Shown here: piece by piece, positions 22,014 through 34,900 of the stretch
Layout of the letters: the number at the start of each line of letters is the position of its first letter
Numbering within the stretch: the first letter of the stretch is position 1
DNA from: Rhizophlyctis rosea
Taxonomy: Eukaryota; Chytridiomycota; Chytridiomycetes; Rhizophlyctidales; Rhizophlyctidaceae
Direction of reading: 5' to 3'
DNA: 64,000 bases
NCBI GenBank assembly: GCA_027596075.1
Contig: JADGJC010000156.1
Coordinates: 27,693 to 91,692, forward strand
Notes under the pieces: model-generated
Told to the model about the DNA's origin: nothing
Seen by the model: the letters and a program-made list of their open reading frames with translations, nothing else
Databases searched by the model: none
Program-made: the position numbers and the translations under genes

Positions 22014-24226
22014 TGTAAATCTGTTGAAGTTGTCGAAAGCTTGTCAACCCTGTCCCGCTTCCCATGCAAATCGTCATCAGCGACATAGGCTTACGTGCTC
22101 AACAGTCTAAATGTGACGCTGTTCCGTTGAACACTAGGTGTGCTCAATTGTGCCGCTCGGATGATTCTGCGCGGTGGCGCAAAAGTTCTACGTTGAAAAG
22201 AACCAGACCAATGGATATGATAACGACGCAACGATGAAATTGGTAGATTGAAACATCGGTGAACACGCCATCCTCGTTGGGGTGCCAGACTTGCCAGCGA
22301 CTGTGAGTCTCGTGATGTCGCATGACGAATGACGCTGGCGTCGCGAAAGGTGAATCATTAATATTAGATTGACATGGCCGAACACCACGGGTACATGTTC
22401 CAGCACTTTGTACATGCCCACTATGCCCTTGGTGTCAAGTTGTCCAGCAAAAACCAATCTGTCCGTTGCCACGAACCATAGCCTGTGCCAGGTGGCACAG
22501 TAATGCCTGTTTTCAATGAGTGTCCGATTACCCTACTGCAGTAATAGTATAAAACCCCAATAAGGCAACTTCCGCGTCACCGAATTTTGGATTGGCATGC
22601 TGCGCCACAACCCCCCACCTTACAAAAGGACACACCCCCCTGTTTCTAAACCATACGACCTCTCCAGTCTGACGAAACCATAACATTTCAAGCTTACCAC
22701 AACGTATTCAACGACTGCGCGAAGATTAGTATAGCAGCGAAGGGCGGCGGGTTATGTACAGCCTTGCTAGTACCTTCAAGTCATTGGTACATGTCTGCAC
22801 TTCAAGTTGGTTGTTTCACACAATGCTGATAAGGTCTTTCAGGACGTAAACACACTGCTTGCGTATCCGCCGAAAGCCCAATCTGCCATGTAGTGCAATG
22901 TTCGTTTGGTCATCTTTTCGTAGCATGGGTAAGGGCCATTCTCTTCAAAGCGCTTTGAATGCGCATTTGCTGACTAGTAGTTCATACAGAGGCAATGTCG
23001 CACCCACATCCTCGTTGTCGTCCAGAATTCTCCCCAATTCGCAATCTGTCCTTGCTCATTCACATTCTCGCACACATCACAGATCAACTTTCACTCGCAA
23101 CCACAACACTGGACTGGCACCGAATTTCGCTGCATTGGCAGCAATGAAAGGAGGAGCGACGACATTCCTTTGCTCGCTTCCATTACTTATGGGTCTTGAA
23201 CCTCAATGGAAGATGACTCTCTGGTCTAAACGTCCGCTAGGCCGGTCCCCGGATTCTGTGTGTGTACGGCGGCGAAGGGCTCGGTGCCCTATTCACGAAC
23301 CCCCCTTCAAACGTGCTCTTCAGCACAAACTCATGGTCCTTCGGGCAGTGAAACTGGGTTCAATTCCCACACTTGTCGAGGTTCACATTCTGGCGATACT
23401 CCATACTGATTGTTGTCGTCGTTGCGTGGACGCTTCGTGACTCCGGTGCTTGCACTGTTGTAGGTGCTTAGTGAGCCCCCGATTGGCACTTCAGTCCCTG
23501 AGCTTCGTAATGTTCCCTTTGCTGAGGGATCCAAACACTTTTTGCTTTGGCCAATGGTACACAGGGCCTATGAAGTATTTAGAACTTCCGAACTTCACAC
23601 CATGTGAGAACAAACTGGTGTAAGGTAAGCTCCTCCTGAACCAAGTTTACGAACGGCGACGGTCACTCTCCTGGGATGGCAAATCATCGCCAAAGTCCCG
23701 ACTATTCTCCACCTTCACATTACCCCCACCCAATCCAAAAACCAAAATCTCACCTCCTCCCATCAACAAAACTCGGTATTTACACAACACATGATACAAA
23801 AGCAAACCATTACACATCGTGGACGAAAGCACAAAATAGGGAGCAAAAAAAAAACAGAATACTACACTACACAAAACTACGTGGCAAAAACAAAGGCGCA
23901 CTATTTTTTTTCTCATGGTCTAGGAAAAGGCAGGGGTATATACTGTTGACAAAAGACTACGGTTCAAACTAGAAAGTAATCAGGTCCAACAAGGACTGCG
24001 TCATCGAAACGAAGGAGGGGATACATAGACAAGGTGGTATGCACAAAAAGAAGCCCAAAAAACCGGGAAAGCAGCGGATGATACAGATGTAGACGCCGAA
24101 ATCTAAGCCGGCGGGTGAGGGTATGGGTTGGGTACGTATACGGGACTTGGAGGAGATTTAGTGGACGGGGTCGGAGTGAGTTATGCTATTTTCAAAACAT
24201 GAAAAATAGTGAGTCTCATGCAACTT
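22014..24226. other. 2.2 kb gene-poor stretch
   Basis: No gene is supported. A TATA-like AGTATAAAACC occurs at about 22546 (+) without a clear coding region behind it. An open frame of 193 codons at 22859-23440 (+) has a low-complexity Ser/His/Thr look and no recognisable domain. The stretch may hold the 5' part of the decayed MATH-BTB gene at its left end. Confidence 0.45.
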
Positions 24227-26004
24227 TCAGAGAAAGCCACTTTGCCAAAAAAAGCTACCTCTACTGGGAGTATCGCCACCATTCGGTCTAGACCGTTTGG
24301 TTGGTGCCGTGCGCACTCTGCGGATGATGATGGGGCTATCGGCCGTTTGCCGCGACGGCATATTGGCGCTGTATACTCTGACGATCTTTTCCGCTCGAGG
24401 TGGTGCTGGACGTTCTTTGACTGACGATGATCTTCGCACTTGTGGTTCCTCAATGACCATCGCCACGTTGGGGGTGCTAGCATCCTCCTCACCCACACGA
24501 TGAACCGACGACATATGCACCACAGTCTCCGCCTCCTCCACCTCCCTCCTTCCAAAAAGCTCCCTCGGAATATACGTGACATCCAACAAATGATACGGCC
24601 TAACCTCCTTACTCGTGACCACGAACTGACTCCAATTATCAATCAAAATCTCCATTACAAATGAACACCGCTCGTATTCTTCCAGTGGTTGTTTTTGCGA
24701 TTTGGAACGGAGGATGTTGGGCGAGAAGACGCGGGCTAGGTTGTGGGAGTTCATTTGGTTTTGGTGGGAGTTTGTGACGATGCTGGCGAAGAGGTCTAGG
24801 AGGGTTTCGAGGAGGACTAGGTGTGGGGAGGGGAGGAGGAGGAGGAGGAGGCGGAGGGCGCGGATTCGGAGACCAGATTCGGCGGGGACGTCTGGAGTGG
24901 GTCTGTTAGTTATCTCATGAATTACGACGCGACGAAGCAATGTAATGGTCTCACCTAAGCATTTCAGCAAGTGCGGGTACAGCTCGAATGTCAGAAGTGG
25001 TTCCGGCATTCTTCGTAAGTATTTTTTGAGGAAGTCTGCCACGTCGTAAACTGAGTAGCCTTCAAACGAGCTGTGGAGTACTCGTCAGCGAGCTGAACAC
25101 AGACGAGATATGCATTCAACTAAGCCTTACCATCCCGAGCCATAAGTCGGTGGCGTGTCAAACTCAACCGCCAAATGACCCATTCGTTTCTCTGATCCAC
25201 TAACCCGGAATAATCCACTCGCTTCCAGACCTAATGACGGAACTCAATCAGCCGACGTTTATCCACATTACCATGTGGACACATCACCCACCATGTTGCT
25301 TCAAATACCGAATGCACTCATAAACAACAACAGGTATCCGCCTCGAATTCAACATATTATCCGTCGGATCCGCCGGAACGGATGCATATTGAAGTGATTT
25401 GACCAGCGATGTCTTCATGACCGTTGCACCACCATCCTCTTTGTCCTTCTTCCATGCTGCCCACCATTTCCGTTTCTGCCCATACACAGCGGTTTGAATG
25501 GATTTTGGGAGATCCTGTGGAGCGGGTTTAATTCGGCAATGTTTGAATATGCCGTTGACTCTGCTGAGGGCTGCAGTGTGTAGGGCGTGGAGGTCGTCTT
25601 GGGAGAGTTCGCCGTATGTTTTGTGGACGAGGGGGTCTGTGAGGGGTGTATTAGCATTTGATCGAATGTATGCTCAACATTGTTTTGAACTGTTGTCAGC
25701 CGTCAATACCTTTGGAGTCTGTCCTCCTCGGGATCGTAACAGGCGTCGCGCTCTGGAACGTGCGTTGCTCGCCGTTGGTTGGGGCGGGGCTCACAGCAGA
25801 TTCACTTCTACTCTTCCTTCGACGAAGCACTTCGCTCATGCTCCGTTGCAGGCTGCTATTTTTGTTGAGACCTTGATGCTGGACTCCGCTGCCTTCGCCT
25901 CCTTTCAGAGGTTCATTGCGGTGGTTCTTAGAGTGCTTACTGCCGAGGTTTCTAGGGAGTGTGCGGCTCGCTCCTACGTTCGTTGAGGGCAACTCTAGCG
26001 ACAT
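24227..26004 (-). CDS. RhoGAP domain protein, Sac7/Bag7-like
   Basis: The chosen start gives MSLELPSTNVGASRTLPRNL and a Ser/basic N-terminal region. A conserved pre-domain segment (SLVKSLQYASVP, then IPVVVYECIRYLKQHG) matches fungal Sac7/Bag7 RhoGAPs. The arginine finger is clear in GLEASGLFRVSGSEKRMG. It is followed by YSVYDVADFLKKYLRRMPEP, the NPxxN-like LPSPHLVLLETLLDLF region and MNSHNLARVFSPNIL. The C-terminal 100 residues are Ser/Arg-rich. The protein should switch off a Rho-type GTPase at the cell cortex. At least four introns are present. An alternative start 24 codons upstream (26076) is in frame but less likely. Confidence 0.9.
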
Positions 26005-27178
26005 TATGGTTCGGGTTTGTAAGGCAGAGATCGCTTTGTTTGTAACAGATAACTTGTCTGGTGGATGTGTGCCCACTCAGGGAATTTTAGAAATGAACGT
26101 GGTTGAACTTTGCGTTACGAGATATTCGAATTAGACTATCGGCATGCAGGTACTTTCGCGGTGGACGTAAGTTTAAAAGGGGTTGACAGTTGGTGGAGTT
26201 ATGAACTTTTGACACAGCTCGTGCAAGGAAGGGGTAAAGGTTGTCTGAATGTTCTTCATGTCCGTTACCCTGACCTGGACCCTGTGCCTACCAACAGCCT
26301 CGGGTGGAATGAGGTGTATGCATACGGAGTAGTAGGTAGTCTATTACCATGCGCGTCCGAGTGACCGCCAGTCGGGCGTGTGGGGCAAAACCACCGGGGG
26401 CGGTGCTCTGGGGCCAATGTGCGGAGACATCCGGGCAAATTGAGCCACTGGGCAGGTGGAAGGTGGAACCCATGGAGGGTGGTCGGAATAACCGGCTAAT
26501 AACTAATTCGCTGCCTGCAAACACGTCAACCTGGCAAGGGCCGCCCACTCTGTACTTTTTTGTCAAAATGTTCGAAAACGAAACAACGCACACAATCATA
26601 AATACAAGTGAGATATGATGCACATGGTGTGCAGCCAGAAGAGCTCAGAACTCATAAAGGTGAAGTCTCAAGTTCGAGTAAATGGGTATATAGGTGCGTC
26701 TTTGGTACGGCACTCCTTGTATATGGCGCGCTCTTCACATGAATCGATTTAGCTATTTAGTGAGAATGTCACAAAACATCGTCAAGAAAGTGACTAAGTT
26801 AACAGTATGAAGGAGGAACGAGCTGGCAGTGGGATGTCAAGCGTGCCGTTGAGTCTTGCTTCCTACACACAGGATTGCGTCATGGATACCAAGAGACCCT
26901 CCTCAGACATAATTATGTTGGTCTTCCTAAAAGTCATTTCTGAGAAATGAGAATGATACCAAAAAAATTGTCAAGAGCAAGTCCTCTGATTTGCTCTGCA
27001 AACCCCAGTGGACCCTGGCGAAAGGACCCCAAATTGGCCCAGCCAACCATTTTCTGTGTGGTGTCAAGTGCCAGCCACACGCCACGCTACATCCACCCAA
27101 CCCCACCCAGTGAGAACGCCAAGAACCAAGTTCCTTCCCCCATCTTGGTCAGATTGCCATCTTGATATACGAAGAAGG
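26005..27178. other. Divergent intergenic region between RhoGAP and PMT genes
   Basis: No gene is supported. The two genes are transcribed away from each other, so both promoters lie here. Confidence 0.5.
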
Positions 27179-30149
27179 ATGGCAGACACCAAGGAGAAAG
27201 AGAAGGACGCTAACTTGCGTCAGCGCAAGGGGGAGAAGAAGCAGGAGACGGAGAAGGTCAAAGCTGTGACCGAAGTCCCTGCTCCTGTGGCCATTGTTCC
27301 TCTGGAAGAATCTGTAAGTCGGGCGCGTATTCCTAGGCCTTTGCAAGCTCATCACCGTAGTTGGCGCGAGTTCACCTTGAAGGTATCATAGGCCAAGACA
27401 AAGCCAAAGGTCACTCCTGCTCAGGCGGCTCAACTCGCGCAACTCAAATTGAAACAAAGAGAATGGGCCTACAACATTTCTCTTGTCGTTGTAACGATAC
27501 TTTCCTTCCTCACGCGAGTTTACCGGATCAATGAACCTGCTCAAGTGGTGTACGTGGGATTAACAGCTCAATCATCCACCTTCTCTGTTAACTCATGTCC
27601 GATGCTTTGCAGGTTCGACGAGGTTCACTTTGGAAAGTTCGCGTCATACTACCTGCGCCGTACATACTACTTCGATGTACACCCTCCACTGGGGAAACTC
27701 CTGTTGGCGGCAACGGGTTGGCTTGTTGGGTATGATGGACACTTCCTGTTCGATAAAATAGGAGACGATTACATTGAAAACAACGTCCCTTACGTTGCTT
27801 TGCGGATGACTCCTGCAACGGCTGGTGCATTGATTATTCCAGTCGTGTTCTTGACATTGAAGGAGATGGGAATGAGTGTGGCTGGAGCAACCTTCGCGGC
27901 ATTGCTTCTTGTGTTTGGTGTGTATCAATGAAGCGGGTTGCGGTTGGTGACGATGAAGAAGTTGACCGACTGTTCACTTTAGATAACGCCTTGATTGCTC
28001 AATCGCGTTTGATCCTGCTGGATAGTATGCTTACTTTCTTCGCCATTCTGTCCGTTTACACCTGGGTGAAGTTCTACAAGCAGCGCCATGTGTAAGTTTT
28101 GCAACCAGCGTCCATACATCGCTCGTGTATCTCACTCATATCTTGATAACAGGCCATTTACCTTCAAATGGTGGTTCTGGTTGTCGATGACTGGTGTGTC
28201 CTTGGCACTCACCACGGGGTAAGCTTCAAATATTTTGTTGGCCGTCTTCCGAAGTATGAAAACTGTAAAACTGATCTGACCCAATCTACAGTGTCAAGAT
28301 GGTTGGTCTTTTCACGGTTGCATGCGTTGGTATTGCGGTTCTTTTCGACTTGTGGGAACTATTGGACATCCGCCGTGGGCTCACAATGGTATGCCTCACG
28401 GAAATCATGTTCAACGAAGAATGAGATATGCTAATCATATACTTGAATGCAGCGTCAAGTTGGAAGACATTTTGCCGCGCGAGCATTGTGCTTGATTTTC
28501 TTGCCAATTGGCATCTATCTGTCATTCTTCTACATCCATTTCGCCATCCTCTCGTACAGTGGTCCGGGAGACGCTTTCCACACTCCTGCATTCCAAGCGG
28601 AATTGAAGGGAAGTTCCATGAATATCGGCACTCCAGGTATGCCCCACAGATCTTCATCTTATATCTTTCTTTCCGATTATCAAGCAGTTGCTGATTCGCC
28701 CCGTGAACCCTAGCAATCCCATACCATGCCAACATCACATTCAAGAACCGGGATCTGAAAGTATATCTACATTCTCATGGCGAACACTACCCGCTACGAT
28801 ATGACGATGGTCGTATCAGTAGTGAAGGACAACAAGTAACCGGTTACCCTCATCGTGACGCCAACAACTTCTGGGAGCTTCTTCCGGCCGAGCCAGAATT
28901 CGCCGGCGAGTCAGCCGAATACGAACTGGACGAAGAAGAGCAACTCAAAGGAATCCGATACCTCAAACATGGCGATCAAGTGCGTCTTCGTCACCCTAGA
29001 ACTGACTCGTACCTCATCACGCACGATGTTGCGTCCCCCTTGACCCCGACCCATATGGAGATGACTACCGTTAAGCTCGATGTCGCTAACAAGCGGTACA
29101 ATGAGACACTTTGGAAGGTTTTGTTGACGGAGGAAGATGATGACGCGGAGGGCGTCAAAGTGCGGGCGCGTCGGGGGCATTTGAAGCTTGTCAATGCGCA
29201 GCATAATGTGGCAGTGCACACTCATAAGGGAGTGTTGCCTGCGTGGGGTTTTGCGCAGAATGAGATCAACGGGAACAAGAATACCAAGGAACCGAAGAAC
29301 ATTTGGTTCGTGGATGAGGTTCAGCATCCTAGGATCGTAAATGGTGGGTGGAATCGTGTTCCAGATGTCGAATGTCGAATGTCGGGATTGTAGTTGACTG
29401 ATGGATCCTTCTGAATCTATACAGGTACCGAGGTCGGTGAGGAGGATGAATCCAAAAAGAAGAAACAGCCCGAGAAGAAGCTCTCCTTCCTCCAAAAGTT
29501 CTTCGAACTCCAATCCGTCATGATCAGCGCCAACGCCGGACTAGTCAAACCCCACCCATACTCCTCCACCCCCATCACCTGGCCCTTCGTCCTCCGCGGC
29601 ATCTCCTTCTGGGAAACCAAAGAAGGCCTCCGCCAAATCTACCTCCTCGGCAACCCTATCATCTGGTGGCCCGCAATCGTCGGCACCTTCATGTACGTCG
29701 CCATGTGGGTCCTCGACCGGATCTTCCTCCGTCGCGGCGTGGACGACTTCCGTCCTCCCGTTCGAAGATGGTGGGACCGCAGCATTGGGTTCGTCTTCCT
29801 TGCCTGGGCGTTACATTGGCTTCCGTTCTTCCTCTTCGAACGCAAACTCTTCTTACACCATTACCTGCCGAGTTTCATTTTCTCTGTCATGACTGCCGCA
29901 TTGGTGTTTGAGTTCATTGGACGGGTAGCGCTCCATGATGCGGCGAAGGTTGCCCTTCAGACTCCGATTACGGTTTGGATGAAGAGTCAGGGTGGGCCGG
30001 TGTATAATGCGGTGCTTGTGGCGTTTTTGGCGTGTGCGGTGGGGAGTTTTTGGTATTTTTCGCCGTTGACGTATGGGACGGGCTTCCCGGATGTGGAGGC
30101 TATTAGGGCGCATAAGTGGTTGACGAGTTGGGATTTGCAGCATGCGTAA
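27179..30149 (+). CDS. Dolichyl-phosphate-mannose protein mannosyltransferase (PMT)
   Basis: The product starts MADTKEKEKDANLRQRKG, a charged cytosolic tail, and then has the multi-spanning PMT fold of the ER membrane. The catalytic luminal loop reads VFDEVHFGKFASYYLRRTYY (across an intron) with the DE pair, then FDVHPPLGKLLL. Later come SRLILLDSMLTFF and MIR-repeat sequences: YLHSHGEHYPLRYDDG, HGDQVRLRHPRTDSYL and RRGHLKLVNAQHNVAVHTHK. The C-terminal helices include HWLPFFLFERKLFLHHYLPS. The enzyme adds the first O-linked mannose to Ser/Thr of secreted and wall proteins. Motifs mix features of the PMT1, PMT2 and PMT4 groups, so I do not assign a subfamily. Several small introns are inferred. 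Its products may include the Ser/Thr-rich secreted proteins encoded nearby. Confidence 0.93.
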
Positions 30150-30151
30150 GA

Positions 30152-30179
30152 GGGAGGGGGGTGGGAGGGGGCGGGGGGT
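30152..30179 (+). other. G-rich tract, potential G-quadruplex in PMT 3' UTR
   Basis: Starting 3 bp after the PMT stop codon there are at least five runs of three to six G separated by one or two bases. The run could fold as a G-quadruplex in DNA or mRNA. Confidence 0.5.
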
Positions 30180-30810
30180 GCTTCGATGATGGAGTTATTT
30201 GTAGGAGTATTTACTTGTAGCTTGTTTGCAAATGCTATCTTTTTCGTCGAGTGTTCAGCAATCACTATGGTCATTATGTGTGGTGGTTTGGAGCCACTTC
30301 GGATGATCTCATGTCGAAGACTCAGTTTGTCCAAAAATCCGTGGTGGAGCATCGGAGCCAGTTCCGTTGTCCATCACTCAGTGACCAAGTAGCTGGCTAC
30401 CACCGTTCAGATCGGCACGCACAATCATGTATCATTTGTGTTCTGCTGCATTCATGACGATCAAACCCTCAACGCGGCATCCCCTCCAAAGTTTACGAGT
30501 TGAGACTCTTTGCAATGTATTTTTCTTTACTCGCCAAAGGATCATCCAACCAAATCGGCCGTCCCATCCCCTTCCTCAACATACAAGCTCCGACCCCCCG
30601 TCGCGTCTTCGCTCTTCCCACTATCTTGTGATGCACCACTTGGTTTTACGGGTGTGTGATGATATTGCTGGACTTGAGCGTCGTCGGTTTGGGCTAGGTC
30701 ATGGCGGGCTACGATGTTGTCGGGGTCTGATGCTGCTTGTATTGAAGGGGTATCAGATTTTTCGGTTTTTTTGGATGGACTGTTTGAGTGATTGATGGTT
30801 TGAGGTTTGT
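30180..30810. other. Intergenic with a minus-strand open frame
   Basis: No confident gene. On the minus strand a protein-like open frame of about 70 codons ends in RSLYVEEGDGTADLVG (stop near 30552). It may be a 3' exon of the small gene at 30811-31131 if an unseen splice shifts the frame. Confidence 0.35.
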
Positions 30811-31131
30811 CTAGGAGGTTTTGACGGTACCTGGTGTTGTATCTTTTGATTCTAGAATGGGGAGTTGGCTATTGGGTGGGTTTGGGATGTTGAATAGTTC
30901 GTGTTGTGGGGTTTGCCAGTTCCTTTATGAGCATGGGGGACGTGAGGTTAGCAATCACATTTGTTATGTGAGGATTTTTGGGTCTTGGGGCTGCGTTGGC
31001 TTCTGGCTTTGGGGACTTATGTCTGGGCAAGGAGTTGCGGAACACAGTTCGTCTGCTTACCAGTTATCTTCCTTGCCTTGCGTCTCGATGCCGGTGAAGG
31101 CGTTTGGGATGTCTGCAGGTTGGGAGCTCAT
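30811..31131 (-). CDS. Probable small two-exon gene, 60 residues, unknown
   Basis: Exon 1 (31061-31131) begins MSSQPADIPNAFTGIETQGK and ends at a strong donor GTAAGC. The intron (30923-31060) has a TGCTAAC branch site and an AG acceptor. Exon 2 (30811-30922) continues NWQTPQHELFNIPNPPNSQL and ends TPGTVKTS. The join is in phase and restores a single frame of 60 codons. I recognise no family. It is Pro/Asn/Thr-rich without a signal peptide or membrane segment. A further donor (CAGGTACC) inside exon 2 means that the true 3' end may differ. Confidence 0.4.
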
Positions 31132-31966
31132 TATATCTTGTTAATATGTTGGTAGAGGAGGCGTTTGAACTTGGTAAAGGTAGTTTTGTGAATGCAATTT
31201 CGAGGAGGAAGGTGATTATGAGAGCGTGGGAACCGGTTTTGTGGGGTGAAGTTATGACGTCTACACCCCACCGATCAGCCACCGACGAAGTCACCGCGTC
31301 ATCAGGGTGGTGTAAATGTGTCGCCAGGGTCCAGGCCAGGTCTCGACCACCTCAGTATCGAAAAAAGGACTTCAGAAGGACATGACAGAAGGGTCTATAA
31401 CAAGCATGTTAACTCTATCGTTCGGCGCTACTGGTTTTCTCATGTGGCAGGGAACGGCGCAACAACTCCAAGCGCAATTGTAGACGATGGTATGGGCAAG
31501 TCCTCTGACCGATGGATAAAAGCAGGTTGTGATCGACTATGAGACCCTTGCCAAATTGATGAGTGACCAATCGCGCGACCTGTTCCGTAGATGGGCCATC
31601 CACAGCATCCAGCGTTTCATGGAAAGCAATTCTTTCATTTATTCTCAGGCACATCAAAACCGCAACGGAATTCATACTCTGTCAACATGAAAGCTTGAAT
31701 AGCAGGGAGCTGCGAGAGCCCAATCCAACTCAACCACGCGATCGACCCCACCTGCCATTCGCCTGTGATTTTCAGACCCCTTGCAATCTAAAAATTCAAA
31801 TGATGCTTTAACATCCAACCACAAGCTGCCTCCGCCGCTGCATGCACAATTCACCTCCATCCGAGATCGCACCATTCCCACAAGATCTTTTTTAACCATT
31901 TTGTCTTACCCGTCTAATGGGCCATTCATATCCACACCATTCCTGGACATCGTTTATACTGTTCCT
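31132..31966. other. Intergenic, divergent promoter region of the receptor gene
   Basis: No gene is seen. The right end should contain the promoter and 5' UTR of the GH5-SBP-7TM gene. Confidence 0.45.
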
Positions 31967-34900
31967 ATGCATTTTCTGCAGTCAAATTCCATATGGCTCG
32001 GGCCAATCGCCATTTCAGTACTTTGCGCTGCGCTTGGGTATGCTTGTGAGATAACTGGGTTCTCTTGCACAGTGTGTAATGTCTCTTCCCTATAATTCAC
32101 TCATTCCACTTCGCAGGAGGTGACGGCAGAGTCCACCCTCGCGATGTACGTATGGGAGCGACGCTGTTACAGCCCTCAATTTTGCAGGTCGCCCCTCCCT
32201 AACCTCCACAAATCAAATGTAGTGGGACGGCAACAGCCCATGGGGAACAAACACCCTTCCACAACGTTCAGCTGTAGATGCCGCAATTGCCCACGGATTC
32301 AACACTCTCAGAGTGCCTATCGAATGGGTGCGTGTTAAGTGGTGACTTAGCACTTGGAATGCTTTGGAAGCATGCTGTTAAATCCCTACGCAGGAATGGA
32401 TCCAACCAACATTTTCGCAACCCCTCGACGAAAACGTCGCGGGTCCTCTCGACAGCCTCGTCAACTACATCACGTCAAATTCATCCCACTACGCAATCAT
32501 AACCCTGGAATCCAAATATCAGTTCATGGTATACACTGCGCCCAACATGGTCTCGTCAAATCGATCCGCAGCCCTCTGCGACCTCTGGACACGGCTTGCA
32601 GGTCGATACAAAAATCACCCCAATGTGATTTTTGAGATTGCAAATAAGCCATACATGAACTTCACGGCGGCGACGTGGAATAACCTGGCGAATAATGTCA
32701 TTGATGCCATTAGGTACAATGCGAGTGCGACTAGTCAGTTGATCATTGTACCGAGTGTTGGGGAGAGTATGGTGGATTGGTTCTTCCATCAGCATTTGAA
32801 TAGGGGGTTGCCTCCAGCTGAGGGTGAGTGCCAAACGATCAAATTCTTTCATACATTGACACTCAATAGGATTCAACCCACTATCCTCCTCTCAGTAATG
32901 CAAAACATCAACGACCCATACAACAACTTCGCCTATGGTTTCGAAGTACACCAAGACATGTGGAACAGCGGATGGGAAGAATGTACTGTCCCTACAACCA
33001 TCTTACGTCGACTCACGGTACCTATGTCATGGTTGAAGCTACATCAGAGGAAAGCGTTTTTGTTCTGGTGGACGAATAAGGCGAGCTGGCAGTGTGTTGC
33101 GATCATGAGGAGGGTTTTGACATTTTTGGCGCTCAATACGGATGTGTGGATTGGGAATTCGTATGGTGCGCCTGCTTGGTGGATTAATACTGGGGGTATG
33201 TGTGTTGTTGCGCCGTTTGGTTGGGTCAAAATACCATTGCGATTAAGCTTTTTTGGGTGTCGGGAGGATGCGTGAGAGCTAAGGATACAGGTCTCCAAGT
33301 GTTTCATATGGATGTAAAGCTGATCCTTACCGTTCTCCATACTTTTCCCAGCTGGCCCCACACCAAATCTCCAAGTTATCGACCAATTTGTAAACGGCAC
33401 ATTCTCAAACGACCTCGCAAACCTCCGAAACGACCCAAAAGCCGTAGACAAGGAGGGATACCCTTTGGACATCGATCCAGGTTCCATCACCCCTGATGTG
33501 TGGAATGTGAATCAGCAGATGGAATTCCTTATAGAGCACAGTATTTCCAATTCGTCCGTCTTGAACAACCCGATTGTTGTGTGGGATTATACGGGCAACC
33601 AGTATGAACCCAGCTGTGATGTGTTGCTGCATGCTATGATGGATTATGTTGCGTGGAGTAATGGGTCGGTGGCGATGGCTTATTATAGTATTAGGTATGG
33701 AGGTGGGGATGGAGATCAGTTGTTGGATGGGTCTTGGGCGTATGCGCCGAAACCTGGTTAGTCATTGCGTATCGAAAGGGAGGCGGTGGTCAAACCGTTT
33801 TCATTAACGAATTGATCCATCATGATTGTCAAATCTAGATATCGTCATCGACACCTTTGACAAAATCAGTTATCGCTACTCAGTGAATGACACAGTCGCA
33901 CTCTCGGGTTTCCTTACTGAATACAGTCAACAGACTGGAAGTGCATTCCCAGATAGGTTCATCCGACAGGTATGCATTTCCTCTTTCTCTCTCACAAAAT
34001 TTCCCACACCTCACCACCACCATCAACCAGACCATGTACCAATACAAATTCAACGACGAATGGCACGCGGCTCCTTACAGTAATTCTCTCCTTTACATGA
34101 TGTTCAACGTTACAACCTTTCGGGCACTAGACCTTCCCTTCCCCCCACCATTCAACCTCACCAAATCCCAATGGACATGGCCCCGCTTCGTCGACACGGT
34201 CCAAAAAATCAGCTCCTACATCTCTGTCCCCTTCTGGATGTCCTGCGGTTCCGGTAAAGACGACTTCCACATGGCCAACATCGCGCGTACATATGGTGGC
34301 AGCCTAATCAACACCGACGGCAAGTGTGCTCTCAACTCCCCTGCATTCATTCAAGCATTCAAGGAAGTTATCGTCCCGCTGTTTATGCCGCCGAATAACG
34401 CTACGCCCCTGCCGTGGAAATCGAACACTATTGCGGAAATTCAGGCTATGCCTATTGTGGATGATCCGTTAAGGTTTCCTGATTCGGCATTTGCGTATGA
34501 CGATAGTTATAATGGGAATCCTGCGAATACGATTGGGGCGCCGGACGTGTATAATGGGATTTGGTTCACTACGTCGAGTATTATTAAGAAGGAGAGTATT
34601 TGGAATACGGATGGTACGAAGGATTTGGCGGTTGGGTTGTATCCTGGTGAGAACATTTACTTTTTTGGTGGTCTGAAGTTCTAAACCGTTCTGACGTATG
34701 TCCATCATTTCCTGTCCTGCCAAAACAGGCGATTATACATGGCTAGGGGGAGCGGGGATGTTCATCAATCGGAATTCGTCAGTTCCCCATGATTCATGGG
34801 AGTTCATGACATTCCTTTACGACAACAGAAACAACGACTATATGCTCATGCTGTCGTACTTCAGTTCCAACCCGTCGGTGTTGAATGATGTTGCTGTTGA

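Noticed and set aside
23335..23390. tRNA-like T-arm (TGGG TTCAATT CCCA) at about 23345-23365
   Set aside because: No matching acceptor stem, D-arm A-box or anticodon arm could be paired upstream at the right distance, so it is most likely chance.
22859..23440. 193-codon open frame on the + strand
   Set aside because: Composition is low-complexity Ser/His/Thr, no domain is recognisable, and no splice partners or supported promoter were found.
30820..30960. In-frame TAG as possible stop-codon reassignment on the minus strand
   Set aside because: All other genes in the window end normally at TAA, TAG and TGA, and an intron with a branch site explains the frame better.
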